Notes: generated by a model from the letters alone, not told the origin. Positions 21,280 through 34,167 are shown, counted from the first letter of the stretch. The stretch is DNA of 64,000 nucleotides from Blastomussa wellsi (GCA_947652115.1 OX393565.1:14528457-14592456), one strand, 5' to 3'. Translations and numbers: made by a program.

Positions 21280-24200
21280 AGTATCATTCGATCCTTCTAT
21301 AAAGTACATTGCAAGACAGAGTCGTTTAAGTGATAGTAAACTTTCATTTTTTGCCGGCAGGTGTTTTCTGTTGTTGAACGAATCTTTAAAACTTCTGATA
21401 CATGTTAACAATTCCCTCATTCCTATTACCACTGCCGTGGGCCTCGAGACAATATTGCCACTTCATCTCACTGGCGAGAATTGTTTTCTAGGGAAGCCGG
21501 CTCGCGTTAATAAAATAGAGATTTGAAATATGAAAAGAGAAATACTGTTAAGTTTTTATAATACTCGAACAAGAGTGGCGAGGGATGAGATAGCAATCTT
21601 TTCAGCTTGGGCCGAGTGATTAAAACATCATAAGGATAAGAGATTGCCAAAACGTTGAAATGCGGGGTTAGCCACCAGAGTAGAAAAAAGTCTATGTTGA
21701 ATACTTTTATCTGCATCAGCCACAATGCGTGAGATATTGTTATTTTAATTTGGCCAATTTCTGGCGTGATTTGAATTTTCTAAGCAATTAGTAGAACGCA
21801 TTCAAGATAGATTTGGGGCCATGTTGCATTTACAAGATTAATTACAAAGATAAAATAGCAGCTTAATGGCAAAAGACCACTTCGTTTCCTTCGTTACACC
21901 CGTCACCTGTCTCCAATAAAACTCAATTTCTTTGAAACAGGAATATTAATTGTGAAACATGAAGGAAAAAGCATATTTGTACTCCATTCAATTGTCATCC
22001 GCCTTATTCGCATGGTGACCATATTGGCCATAGACAATAGATTTCGTACCCCGAGCCTCGAATTGAAATGTTTTGGAACGAGCTCCCGCCTGGCAAAACA
22101 AAAGTTTTCAATCCATCGGGACTCAACATGGTCGCCGTGAGATTAAGGCCCATTCCTGGTAAAATAAGATGAACGCGATTTGACTGAATTGCGTTAACAC
22201 CTGAGATGTGTCTGCTGCTGGAGTTGATAAACGTTTAAAAGAATCTAAAGGATGAAATCCACATTAATTAATCATAGTCGTAAAAAGAAGGCTGTGATTA
22301 TTCTTCCACAGCGGCTACCTCTAACTTCACGTTTCTTTTTTGAATTTGCTTCCAGTTATTCCGATACCGGGGTGAATATTGAAAGAACATGCTATCATTA
22401 ACTTTAGCTAATATATAGATTTAGCCAAGCCTAAATGCGGAGCTCCGTATTTTTGCTGGTTCTTAATAATTTGTGAAATTGCATGCGCAACTACTCAAGA
22501 AAGATTTCACAGCTGTAATAAATAACAATAATTAAAAACGTCAACTCCAATTGCAGAATTTCCACTCAGTATGACCACGAAAAATTAAAAAATCCTGCCA
22601 GAAGCAAAAAAAATCGGACCTGAGCCCGCGATCAAAAACAATACCTGGTCAGCGGTCAACTAAAAAACACGTGAACTCGATGAGTTCTAAATCTGAGCCT
22701 GCGATCTGGCCATGTGATACTGGTCAGCGGATACCTTCTTTTGGCAGCTGTCAATTGACCATAACATGGCAAAGATGTAGGCCAGGAGGGAGGGGTCAAC
22801 TCGTCAATCTGGCTGTCCCCATGATCGTGGCCATCGTGACGTCACAGCGATCAAGCGTGGAAACGCTGAAAATTTTTCGAAAATGCTACTTCAAGATTCA
22901 GCTGTTTCAAGCTGTTTTCTCCACACATCCCAGCTTCAAATGATGTTTTGTTTCGATCAAAATGTGAAGTTATCATGGTTCTTTCTTCAGAGGTAAGTGA
23001 ACTGTAATTTTTATCAAGCAATAATGCATAAAGTGTATTGAACGAATTTTGGTCCGAGCCGTGCGAGCAAAAATAAGTGGGGGGAGATTTTGGCTGTTCG
23101 CACGGTAAAATTGCTTTATCTTGTGATCGGTAGTGTGAAAAAACGTGAAAGTTGACCTGAGAGGAGTTCATATACATAACAAAACATTTTAATTGATGTT
23201 AAGTTTGAAGGATGAACAGAAAAAATGATCAGTCCATTTGAAGGTTATAAAAATAAGCAGTCAATTCTTTAGGCGTGGACATAGAGGTACATAAATACCC
23301 ACATTATGAATGATATGATAACTTTTATCAAATGAGAATAGTTGTACTTGTCTTTTCATATTGATAGATTTCATCTAGAATTTAATATGGATTATCTCAA
23401 GGTTTTGTTTGCGATGTATTTATAAACTCAGCTGTTTGGTTTCAGTGCATGTATCTACATCAACTAGTACTGGGGAGTTTATATTTGTCTTGAAAAGTTA
23501 ACAAAGGAACAGTTACACATGTGCTACACATTCCCATTAAACTGAATTTAATTTTACAGTAGTCTAGCCTTCTCCCTTATTTCCTTCCATAAGATTGAAA
23601 CATTTGTTTGTATTTGCAAAGATAATTTTGATCTTTATTGTGACAGTGGAGATGGATCCTCAGCACGTTTGTTGAACAGAAATCTATAGAAAATTGATTC
23701 TAAAAATGGAGCTATTTTTATAGCAAGTTTATCATTGTAAATTAGGTATTGGCTTGAGAATTAATTGAAATTCTGAACATGAAAACCAATTAAAGACTAA
23801 CCTTGATTAAATAGCTTTAGAAATGATCATGGGGTTTTATTGGTTGTCTAAAAGAATTGTTATCATATCATGTATATCATTAATCTTCCTTAGCTTGAAA
23901 TATCCAGGAATTAAAGGACTCAAAACCTGTAACCTGTATTATTCTAATCTTACTTTTCTCTTCACAGATAACTTATGTGAGTGCCATGTTCCTCATCTGA
24001 GCATCTTCTGATTAGATGTATACAGACGAGCCGATAGATCCAATACCCCAGCATAGTTTGATTGAAAAAAAAAACACAGCACCACCAACTAATAGTTTAT
24101 TACAGTTTAAAGCTTTTGTCTCTAATTTACTGAATAGATAAACCATGATAAGTAAGGATAAATTAAATTAAACATATCTCTGGCAGTCATACACTTGATT

Positions 24201-25275
24201 TTAAATGTCCTTTTTTGTGAGCATATATTTTTTTCTCATCCATTTGCCGTTCGTTCTTGTTGGTTTTGTATGCGGACGCCCGAGGAAACAGTCAACAATA
24301 AATTGTGCTCAAATCTCGGATTTTCTGGCAAATGTTTCTTCGTGAAAATGGCACACTATTGTGCCTAAGGTCTTTTTAAGTTTTTCTTTATATCATTTAA
24401 TATTTCCGTGGAGAAACTGATCGTTGTTCTTACTGCAAGATCCACTGCAGACGACAGAAAAACCCACGTAGTAAAGTAGTAAAGCCGCTGCGCTCTCACT
24501 TGATCAAATAACTTAAACTACGTACCAGCCTGGAGATTTGATCCTCTTTGAGCTTTGCACCTCGTAGTCTTCGCGATACTGATGATTATGTATAATAGCG
24601 AAAATAGAGGAAAATGTTTTTTCCTTGGCATCGGAGAGAAAACAAATTATTATCTTGTGCGCTTTTTGGATAATTTAGCACAGAAAGCAAATTCGGTGAC
24701 ATACTATTACGTTCTCAAATCAACACATGACTTGATATTACAAGTTTTGTGTGAGGATCACTTATTTCACTTATATTTTAGGATCACTTATATTTTTCTG
24801 TTTTCTTGTATTTCGCTGGTGTCACGCAATCAGGAGGTCCTTCGAGCTATCTTGAAAAATGTGTTTAAACTCACTGATCATTTTTATGAAGACGTTAAAT
24901 AATCCATTTTCGGCACAGATCAAACGTTTTTAACAATATCTAGGTGATATTTCTCTGCCTGTGTTGCACTTTGTCAGGTTCTTCAGATATCGCTCCGGAA
25001 AAGGGGAAAAACTCTCACGTTTCCTTCGCACTTTGGATTGATCGATCACAAAATTTTATGTGTTTTTTGGCCTTCAGGGCATTTGTTTTCTGTAAAGATG
25101 TTGCATATTTGATACAATACTAAGATATGTCCACATTCATTTATTTATTTAATCGGTTTTACTCAAATTCTTCAAACAATCATCGGATGAAAAAAATATT
25201 TCGGGTCTCTGTTTTAAAATTCCCGGGTAGAGCTGACCGTGACGTCATGATTTCCATGATCATGGGCCGGAGTTC
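21280..25275. other. Non-coding DNA after the BEL element
   Basis: No gene recognised. At about 22614-22735 there is an imperfect two-copy tandem segment: each copy has CTGAGCC-GCGATC followed by CTGGTCAGCGG, spaced about 75 bp. Other frames are short and without motifs. Confidence 0.5.
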
Positions 25276-25535
25276 AGTCGTTTCGATACACGGTCGTTTC
25301 GATACACGTCGTTTCGATACACGTCTAAGTCGTTTCGATACACGGTCGTTTCGATACACGTCGTTTCGATACACGTCTAAGTCGTTTCGATGCAAATAGG
25401 AAGTCGATTCGATACAACCGGTATCAAATGCTGAAAGAGCTTGAAACGACTTTGACGTGTATCGAAACGACGTGTATCGAAACGACCGTGTATCGAAACG
25501 ACCGTGTATCGAAACGACCGTGTATCGAAACGACC
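25276..25535. repeat. Two-armed inverted satellite of a 15-21 bp unit
   Basis: Left arm (25276-25390): about six copies of a unit containing GTTTCGATACACG. Right arm (about 25445-25535): five copies of its reverse complement, CGTGTATCGAAAC. They are separated by about 55 bases. Unit spacing varies (15, 16 or 21 bp). Transcripts across it would form a very stable hairpin. Not a CRISPR array: the units abut with almost no spacer. Confidence 0.85.
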
Positions 25536-25540
25536 GTAAT

Positions 25541-26511
25541 CCAGGAGATACCCATGCATAGCCAGTTAATTGCTCCAGGCGATTATGAACAGTCATAAAT
25601 ACAAACTGAAGCCTTAATTAAAGAAAGCTTGCTACGCATTACATAAGTACATATTTTATGATTTGAAGAGAGGATAATAAGCCTCGATTTTGCAACTTAT
25701 GTAAACGATACTAGAGCCGTAACCTACTATAGGTAATACCGTTTTTTTATAAATAGTTGGACGCATCTGTTGACTAAGAAAGGGTGCAATTCTATTTATC
25801 ATTTGAAGAGTTGTATTCCATTTCAAATTTTAAGCTTACTATGCGCGAAATATGTTTATTCCAACTAAAGTGTTGCCATTGTTTCAGTAATTTTCTATCT
25901 AGAGTAATTTGCAGACTTTTCAAATCCCGCTTGACATACAATGCGAAGAAAATTCCTTGAGTCACCTTGATCAGAAGAAATAAAAATATATTCGCGACAC
26001 GTTTTTGCAACAATAGTTGCTAATTCGAAGGACTAGGTACCCCCTACTCAAGACTAGGAGTTATGACATTGACGAGGAGGAGGGAGAAGATTAACTCATA
26101 GATTTAGGCTGAGGAGATGTGGCAAGTGTCCCAAGACGTTTGGTAGCTACTCCTATTGTAACTTCTATTAGCACTAATTAGTAACAACGTTCATGTCAAA
26201 GATTAAAACATGTTTTAATAAGTCTGTTTGCTTGAGTAAGACTTGTTTGCTAAGGTTTGCTGAAATTTTAATCCCGTAAAAAATGTTTATCAACGATTTT
26301 CAAATGTTGATTTAACTTGGTTTACAAGACACAGCCTGATAAAATGGTAATATATTTAAATAATAGTTTATTTTCATGTTTTAGTTAGATGGCGCATCTT
26401 GGAAACAATCGTCATAAACTTCGTCAGTCCTAGTCGTTGCTGTTAATGCTTCGTTATCTGTTTTAAAATCAGAATTATTGATAATTTTCAGTTATGAAAA
26501 GATAATAAGTT
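25541..26511. other. Non-coding DNA
   Basis: No gene recognised. The last ~40 bases (about 26480-26520) resemble part of the 185-bp tandem repeat found again at 27500-27560. Confidence 0.5.
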
Positions 26512-26586
26512 ATATTATCAGGAATATAATTTGGTTGTATCAACTGGGTTGATAATGTGAATTGGCCACCGTAAAGAAATTCAAGA

Positions 26587-26620
26587 GCTGACGTTTCGAG
26601 CGTTAGCCCTTCGTCGGAGC
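26587..26620 (-). ncRNA. Hammerhead-like ribozyme motif, left arm
   Basis: Inverted copy of the motif at 27203-27236, read on the minus strand. Confidence 0.4.
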
Positions 26621-26715
26621 GAATCAAGGAATTGTGGGTCGTGTGTTTTTTACATACAGAAAGATGGAGCTTCGCTATTGGCTGGTGCCTGGTAACGTGA
26701 AAACAACGGAATAAA

Positions 26716-26895
26716 TTAGTTGAATGAAAAGCGTTCGTTGATACCGTGAGGATTAAGAGTGCCGAATTAAAAAATAAATTTTTGTTCTAGAGTTTTACGG
26801 CTTTCCGTGTTTCCTTGGTGAAGGGAAAGGCCACAGACTGCCATATGTTGCTTAGAATTATTTGGGAGATTGAAGTGTCTCGCGACCGGTTTCGA
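26716..26895 (-). pseudogene. Penelope-like GIY-YIG C-terminal fragment, left arm
   Basis: Sixty codons ending TAA (26716-26718 on the plus strand as TTA). The same peptide as in the right arm but with one in-frame stop where the other arm has Gln (after LEQKFIF), then continuing to a FSFN terminus. The N-terminal GIY-YIG catalytic half is absent. Non-functional remnant. Confidence 0.75.
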
Positions 26896-26928
26896 AAAAT
26901 ACAAAAATGCAAAAATTACAAAAATACA

Positions 26929-27108
26929 TCGAAACCGGTCGCGAGACACTTCAATCTCCCAAATCGTTCTAAGCAACATATGGCAGTCTGCGGCCTTTCC
27001 CTTCACCAAGGAAACACGGAAAGCCGTAAAACTCTAGAACAAAAATTTATTTTTCAAATCGGCACTCTTAATCCTCACGGTACCAAAGAATGCTTTTCAT
27101 TCAACTAA
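26929..27108 (+). pseudogene. Penelope-like GIY-YIG C-terminal fragment, right arm
   Basis: Fifty-nine residues beginning SKPVARHF and ending FSFN then TAA. This pattern is typical of the C-terminal end of the GIY-YIG endonuclease of Penelope-like elements. Open through its length, but it lacks the GIY-YIG catalytic half and the reverse transcriptase. The longer open frame starting at 26815 is only antisense of the other arm joined to this fragment. Confidence 0.75.
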
Positions 27109-27202
27109 TTTATTCCGTTGTTTTCACGTTACGAGGCGCCAGCCAATAGCGAAGCTCCATCTTTCTGTATATAAAACACACACACCCACAATTCCTTGAT
27201 TC

Positions 27203-27236
27203 GCTCCGACGAAGGGCTAACGCTCGAAACGTCAGC
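27203..27236 (+). ncRNA. Hammerhead-like ribozyme motif, right arm
   Basis: Order of parts matches a hammerhead: stem I strand GCU, core CCGACGA (consensus CUGANGA, so U4 is C here), stem II GGGC/GCUC with a UAAC loop, GAAAC, a minimal 2-bp stem III, cleavage triplet GUC, then AGC closing stem I. Hammerheads with minimal stem III are known from Penelope-like elements. The U4 change may abolish activity. Confidence 0.4.
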
Positions 27237-27307
27237 AATTGAATCTCTTTACGGTTGCCAATTGACATTATCAACCCAGTTGATAAAACCAAATTATATT
27301 GTTATAC

Positions 27308-27339
<32 letters not shown>

Positions 27340-27342
<3 letters not shown>

Positions 27343-27710
27343 TTTACCTCCTCTATATTATCAGGAAACCTTTTCAGTGGAGGAGTGTGTGCATGATTAA
27401 AATTCCAAGCTAAAATACCCCCTTCCCTTCTCCTTTTGGCAGCCGGTGTATATTACGATGAGTGGCGCGCACGTTGAAATGTGCACACGCTGCTGCACTC
27501 TGGTAGAACAACATAGTTATCATTTTCAGCTATGAAAAGAAGATAAGTTAGATTTTCAGTTGAGCAGTGTGCGTGTGCGATTAAAGTTTCAAGATAAAAG
27601 ACCCCCTACCCTGCTCCATTTGGAAGCCTGGTGTATATTGAGATGAGCGGCGCGCGCGTTATAATGTACACACGCTGCTGCACGCTGGTAGAACAGCATA
27701 GTTGTCATTT
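27340..27710. repeat. 185-bp tandem duplication
   Basis: Two diverged direct copies with period about 185 bp; for example GGTGTATATT occurs at 27445 and 27630, and GCACACGCTGCTGCAC-type sequence occurs in both. A partial third copy lies left of the Penelope dimer (about 26480-26520), so the dimer appears inserted into the array. Confidence 0.7.
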
Positions 27711-30700
27711 TTATTAAAATTTATTATACTACAAAGATACTCCGGCTACTTAGAATAATTTTGTTTCGTTCGTTATTCGATGGCTTGATCTCAGTATATT
27801 GTTTACCTTACAAACTAAGACGAAAATTGAAAGATAAGATCAAATTCATTCGCAATCAGTAGGATCCTGTAACTAATACCCAGCAAGTCAGTGTGGTGGC
27901 CACTGTTAAAGAAATATCTACGTTTTAATAAAAATTTGCAAAATGAATAGTCTTGTTAATTGCTTCGGACTGCGGGTGACCAACTATTTACACAAGAAAA
28001 AGTAGAAAAGAACTTGCCGCTTAAAATTTCCTTCAATAAACGGATAATATCGGGACATATCAAAGGAAATCCACATAAATCGTCTGCGAGATTTTTTGTT
28101 TAAACTTTAACAGTACCTGCTTGAATTTCTTCATTTTCAAAGGCTTATAATGCCGGATAGATTCTAGAGCTTTTTTTTCATTTAACGAGAGCAAAGAATG
28201 ATTGTTTTAAATTCCCGAAATCGGCAGAAAACTGGACGTAAATTTTTATGACGAGTTAGCAATCGATCTTGAAATATAAATGTGGTGTTTAAACTCACTT
28301 TTATTACATCTTGGTTGTTTTTTACTGATATAAAACTTCAGGAGTCAAGGCTTTGTTCACAGTGAATAGAACCCCACTGGGAGAGAAATAAAATTCATCA
28401 ATTTTGAGTTTTCCGATCTATTGAAAACTAAAATAACAGATGCTTTTTTGCGCAAATATCACACAATTTGGACGGTACTTATAATACTTCCAAGCTGGAG
28501 TACTTTTGGGAATCTGAGTAGCAGAGAGTAAATGCTTATCTCATTATTCAATCGTACGTGAAGTGTGCTTTACACATTGAGTATTTAAATACTTTATCAT
28601 TTTTAAAGAGTTCTGCCTTCTTATTATGGTAATAAGCAATATTAGTAAAATTGTAGTCATTTGTACTGCTTTAAAATACCCGCTGGGCATCAAAACCTAC
28701 AAAGACTTGTTTGCTTAAATAAAAGCTACAAAGCGGAGCTGTGTTTCATAAGGTTCTGTTAGACTCATTAGCTTCACTACCCTGTCTCGCTATACGCTCA
28801 GCTACAAGAATTCGCACGGTAAGAACCGAACCACACTCCAATATAATAAGTGAAAGAACTTTCACTAGGAACGCATACTGTTTTCGTAGTAGAATTTATA
28901 TCAAAACAACTGGATTACGGTTTCCAGTTTAACTTGTCTGGCTTGCTTTTTTTTTTGGCCTGGTTTTATTTGCCTGCTACTTTGTGCTGTAAGAATCTTG
29001 AGGTAGCCTTTATCAGGCGCTTCTCCCATCCATGGGTAAATAAGAATATTATTTAGTTAAAGCGATGATTGCTACACTGCATGTCGCCCTACTCCCACTA
29101 CTTTTTAGCATTTGATTGAGATTTCATAGCTATTATTTTATTCAAAATGTTGGTGACAAAATCCGTAACTGCAATGAGAGAAATTTCAAATGCTTTCAAC
29201 GGGATGTTATTAGTCTGAATTTGCAGGAATATTCATAGTGATAATTTATGAATAATTACGTACTACTGCGACATCTTATGAAACATCTATTCTACCTGAT
29301 ATATGTCTAATTAATGACCCACAACTTTAGCATACTGGTATTTACGTGCCTTTAAAAGTCACCGCTTGGCCCAAGATCCTTCCAAGACAAGACGTTTTGT
29401 ACGTACACTTTTATCAATGCAAGGAATGTCAAAATCGACCGATTGCATATTTTATCACAGAATGTTAAAACTAATTAAAATGGCAGTTTTAGAATTACCT
29501 GTTGATGATGTCGGTTAAAAGTTAGAATCCAAGCAAGATCTCGCAATAATCACAAATGCAAGTCAAAAATAGTCTACGCCATTTTTTATTTGGAGCCACG
29601 TGTTATGAGTTGCGGAACCACATCTTTTAAGACCTTTAAAACAAGAGAATACTTCTTATTCTTCTTTTACAAAACATATTCTACCGACTCAGTCTAGGGA
29701 AAGTGGCTTTTACTGGCAAATTTTATTTGCACTCAGGCTTAGCTTGCCAAAACATTTTTCGTTTAAATATTATCTCGTGCAAGCGTTTTCTGAACGCCTT
29801 TTTAGGTCATTATATGCACAACCGATTTATTTTGCAAACTACTGCTTCGCGGTTTCATGGCAACCATATGTTTATAATGGCGCGATACTTGTTATGGCGA
29901 AATAGCAAGCCATACAACTGGGATGAATATCAGCGTTTAACATGCAGCATCAAATACTTTTAAGCATCGTATCTTAAAAGAAACGAGATTAGTTTTTAAA
30001 ATCCAATGTTTGAATTTTCAAGTTGATGGCATTTTGGTAATTCTCGCTTATGAAGGGATAAAGGCCACCTATTGTCAGTTGTGTAGAATATACTTATTTT
30101 AATTAAATTTATTGTTTTCTGTTTTAAGAAAAGCTATGATTCTTTGTTTTAGGTTTGGGTGATATTATTTTATTTTTTCAAGGTTGGATGCCAGCACTTA
30201 AGCGTCACCCAAAAAATTGTTTCAGAATTATGCAAAAAAGTCTGTCACATAGAGGACCAAATCAAATATTCCACATATGTTGATTTTGCTCCTAATTCAT
30301 GTCTGCTTAACAGAATTAAATAAAAGTAAAAGGATACCGTGATGGTCAAGCGCGTTTAATGCTTTATACGCTTCGGACACTGATCGGAAGAACTACAACA
30401 CAGCCGTACTTTAAAAGAATGATTATTGTTAAGAAAATTATCAACGGAAACCGTTCACTTATCTTCGTTAAGTGTTTCAATTTCGATAAAAACGCTCATG
30501 TTATATACCAGCAAGATATAAACATGCATGGTTTGGAAGTTATCTGCTATCTCTTAAATTGAGCTTTCATTGTATTATATAATAACTTATCAAACAACTG
30601 CGTGTTTATCTGACCATTATCCACAGCCAAATTTAAAAATAATTGAATCTATGTTTTAATCGTTTATTTACGTCTTTCTGGGACGTGCGGTTTGTAAACA

Positions 30701-33030
30701 AGGACCGTCAATTCACGCCATTAGCAACATATCCACATTCGATTCGTTAAAGTTCTTAATGGAGTATTGGCGGTGGAGCTGGCCTTGACCGATCCAAACC
30801 ACGCCATCTTAAGCAGGCGGAATAATTAAAATCGCGTGATAATTACATCCTGTGTTTTGAAATTAATTCATAAACTGCGGGAAACCTGGTGGTTTGTTTC
30901 AGGAATTACAAGACATGTGGTTTTGCTGGTTTGCACAAAGTACTTTTTCTTTAGAAAGCTGCTCAAATCAGAATTCAACGATCGGGTGCTGTTGCTAACC
31001 AATAGAACAACAGTGAACAAGGTTAAATTTGCTGTTTTGTAGAAATGAAGGGAACAAACTTTAGAAGCCCGTTTGATCACAGGTGCGATTTAATGTTATA
31101 TGCTTCAATTGTCAGTGAAAATTGTATAGTAATGTAATCCACAGGACATTTTATTTCCGGAATAATCACTGAGCGGATTGCCCAAATGCGAGAGAAGTAG
31201 CACAGTCTGCCTAAACCATTCTAAAAACTATTTTGGATGACAATACGAATTCTAATTCCAGCTGTCTAAATATCAGTTATTATTGTTATTATTATGTTAC
31301 ATTTACAAGCGGTAGAGACTAGATCGAAACTTTGAGATTATCTCATCTGCGGACAAACTAATTATAAATACTTCATGATTTTCCCGGTATGCTTGTCTTG
31401 TCAGAGTGTCTGAACCACGACAGAGACAGTAAAAACCAACAACACAATAGTTTGTATTCAAAACCCACTGGCCTTTGGTGGTGAAGTTGTCTGCCTATGC
31501 TGTGTATACAAATCAAATAGGTAAGCACAAGCCAGATGAAAAGTAAATTAGTATTAGGCAAAAAGGCAAGTGAAACCTAATCGTGATGAAATATCAGTGG
31601 AAACTATGTATAATTACAAAATACAGATTTTCGAATATAGTTTTAACGAATCGAAAGCATAGCATGGTATACAGGTAAATGAATTTTAAAGCGGCCTTGC
31701 AAGAGTCGCAGGCTGGCCAAATACGCAAACATTTTCTCCATCGACTTTGTGAGAAGTACGGTTTATCTCATTGCTTTGTTCAGCACATTCAATCGACAGC
31801 AGTGGCCGTAATTTGCTTTAAATTCGAACAATTGTAGATTTTTTGGTCTCGCATTTGAGGCCAGAGTTCCAATCATCGCAGGATATAGCCTGATATGTTT
31901 CTGAATAATTCGTTATTAGTTTATCTCGATGAACGTGAACTCGAATAACGAATTCTGCAATTTTGGCCACATTTGAGGATTTCGCCTTCTGAAATAAGTT
32001 TTACTAATATATGAGCTGCTTGATAATCATTGATAAACAAAGTTGTCTCTCAAAAGTACTCCTTTAGAGGGATTTTCTTTAAATTTTGGTCAATTGACCA
32101 TAAATGTTGCTCCTGTGAACAAATCACTATTTGGTTTATGTTTTTAAGAGGATTCGTTATTTTGGGTTTTGTTCGATAAAACTCTCTTCATTTCCAAATT
32201 TTGATTGTTTGCTTTATCGGATTGTCCTGTAGCTTTTGTTTATTATACATCAGTGTGCGCCTTGTCGACTTATTATTCCAGGCTAGGAATTGGCGCTAGA
32301 GCGCGTTCAGGGGACATGAGCTGGTTGTCACGTACCCAACAACTGCAAATAGAAAATTGTTTTATTAAATTCTTCCGTAACTCACTTCAGTATTTTTTAT
32401 TTTTTATTTTTGCCAATTATAGATCGACTGAATAACGAGCACATTCTAATTTAATGGGAACAAACCGGTTGTAAACTGCCAAAATTAGTGACGTTATATT
32501 TACTATGTAATTTGCAAGAAATACGAGAGGTACAAGATTTTTCCGAAAATTATGATGCACCGTCTATTTTAACCGTTGGCGATGTTTGATTATTCTATCA
32601 CGAAAGTTTGTCTCTTCACCTGCGATATTTGTTGTGCTGGCTTAAATTACTTTGCATTTTCTGATCTACTTCCTGTGTTCTTTGTTACTGTAATGATGAT
32701 GATAACATTGAAAATGAATTATTTACAATCCACGAGGTGGCTCAGCTCTGTTGAATTAAAATATTCGCAATTAAGATTATGGTGGTTTGCCATTTACGCT
32801 GGGAAACTGATTGGTTCGCTGGTTGGGCAAATTATAAGCGAAAACCCCGAACGAAAATTCCGAATGAGATTCGAAGCTTTCCATTTACCAGAATTTACTC
32901 AGTGTAGAAACATGAACTGTACTGAGTAGCCGCGTGTATAGGTCGCAACTCGCAGGACTCCTGGACTGGTAGATAAAAGCTAATAGTAAGCCCTTTTCCC
33001 GTTCAGATATTTTAGTCGGACATTTTGGAG
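27711..33030. other. Non-coding AT-rich DNA
   Basis: No gene, RNA gene or clear repeat recognised over about 5.3 kb. Open frames reach at most about 90 codons, without motifs. Exons of a multi-exon gene could be missed by eye. Confidence 0.45.
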
Positions 33031-33344
33031 TACATCGTCATCATCATCATCATCATCTTTATTTTGATTCAAACATGGCATCACTCTCATTACATAGTTC
33101 TTTTCCAGTTGGCCCCACAACTACATTTTTGAAATTTTCCAATTGGGCAAAAAGCAAACTGGCTTTACCATTGGGATGTATCCCAACCGAAATCAGATTC
33201 AAAAATAGCTTGTCAAAAGTAAAATTATTCAAAGGTTAGTATAACTTAGAAATGCAAAATCACTGTAATTTTTTAACTATACTTATTTACATCAGAAATG
33301 TTCAGTCACACAAACTCGTACTGTGTGGAACTCTGACCACAGGG
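33031..33344. repeat. CAT microsatellite and possible retroelement tail
   Basis: (CAT)n at about 33035-33056 followed by CTTTATTTTG. On the minus strand this reads like a LINE 3' end with a short tandem tail. No coding part recognised. Confidence 0.35.
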
Positions 33345-33516
33345 CTTAGTATTGGGGCCTTTGTTCTTCTTGCTATATGTATCATATGTGAATGATCTTC
33401 ACAAAAAATAATGTTCATTTGTACGAGATTTCCATCTTTTTGCAGATCATACAAGAGTTTTCCGACAACAACAAAACTTCAGTGCAAAGCCTTGAGTTAA
33501 AATTAAATGAAGAATA

Positions 33517-33668
33517 GGCCAATTTCGATATATTAAAATTCAGCGTCCTTAGCGAGGCCTAGAGGATACATTGAACAAAGAAAATAAAAATACATGTTTA
33601 TTAATTTCTTTTGTTCGTGTCCTCTTGGCCTCGCTATCAAGCTGAATTTTAATATACCGAAAGTGGCC
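33517..33668. mobile_element. TA-flanked hairpin MITE inside the LINE
   Basis: 152 bp with long imperfect inverted repeats (GGCCAATTTCGATATATTAA at the left, its near complement at the right). TA lies on both sides (33515-33516 and 33669-33670), as for Tc1/mariner-type insertions. Removing it rejoins the flanking LINE text. Confidence 0.75.
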
Positions 33669-34167
33669 TATTAAATAGGTTTTCTCTTGAAATTGACAAA
33701 ACAAATTTTGTAATTTTTCATCCTCCACAGACGAAAACTCAATCAATTAGTTTAAAAATTTCAGTCAGGCCTGTGGAGCAAACAACGTATGTCAAATACT
33801 TAGGTCTTATTGTTGATTGTCACTTGAATTGGAAGAAATGAAGTAAAATAAGAGGTATTAGCATTCTATCTAAGCTTAGACATTTTGTTACTAATGATAT
33901 TCTTACTCAGCTTTATTATTCCTTAGTTAAATAAATTCCTTCCGTACTCGATCGTGGCTTTTTTCCTGAGGAAATAACTACTCCATGGGCAGAACGAATA
34001 ATTACATTTTGATGCGCACTCCAGCCCTGTATCGATTGTGTTAGAACTATCTATGGCAAATTTAATTTGCACTTCGTTGGTCCTTCTATTTGGAATAATT
34101 TTGGATGAAGAATTAAAAAGTTTATCTTTCCGTTCCTTTAAGCAAGCTATAAATAAACATTTCTTAA

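Larger units (their letters stand above)
26512..27366. mobile_element. Head-to-head dimer of Penelope-like element 3' ends
   Basis: A 778-bp near-perfect palindrome: arms 26523-26894 and 26930-27300 around a 35-base A-rich spacer. Each arm encodes, outward from the centre, the C-terminus of a GIY-YIG-type protein as in Penelope-like retroelements (KPVARHFNLPN, then LEQKFIFQIGTLNPHG), then about 200 bp of untranslated DNA with a hammerhead-like motif. A 52-base tail (27301-27352) follows the right arm only. The 13-base direct repeat TATATTATCAGGA occurs at 26512-26524 and 27354-27366, consistent with one insertion of the inverted pair. The reverse transcriptase part is missing from both arms. 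Confidence 0.8.

Noticed and set aside
24555..24902. 115-codon open frame
   Set aside because: No motif, AT-rich random-like composition; treated as chance.
25276..25535. Possible CRISPR array
   Set aside because: Units abut with almost no spacer, spacing is irregular, the second half is inverted, and the context is eukaryotic.
26767..27108. The ~80- and ~97-codon frames spanning the Penelope palindrome as genes
   Set aside because: Their first thirds are antisense of the opposite arm; only the parts beyond the spacer are real (decayed) GIY-YIG sequence.
32576..32929. 117-codon open frame with hydrophobic N-terminal half
   Set aside because: No recognisable domain, no codon or context support; could be an exon but I cannot support it.
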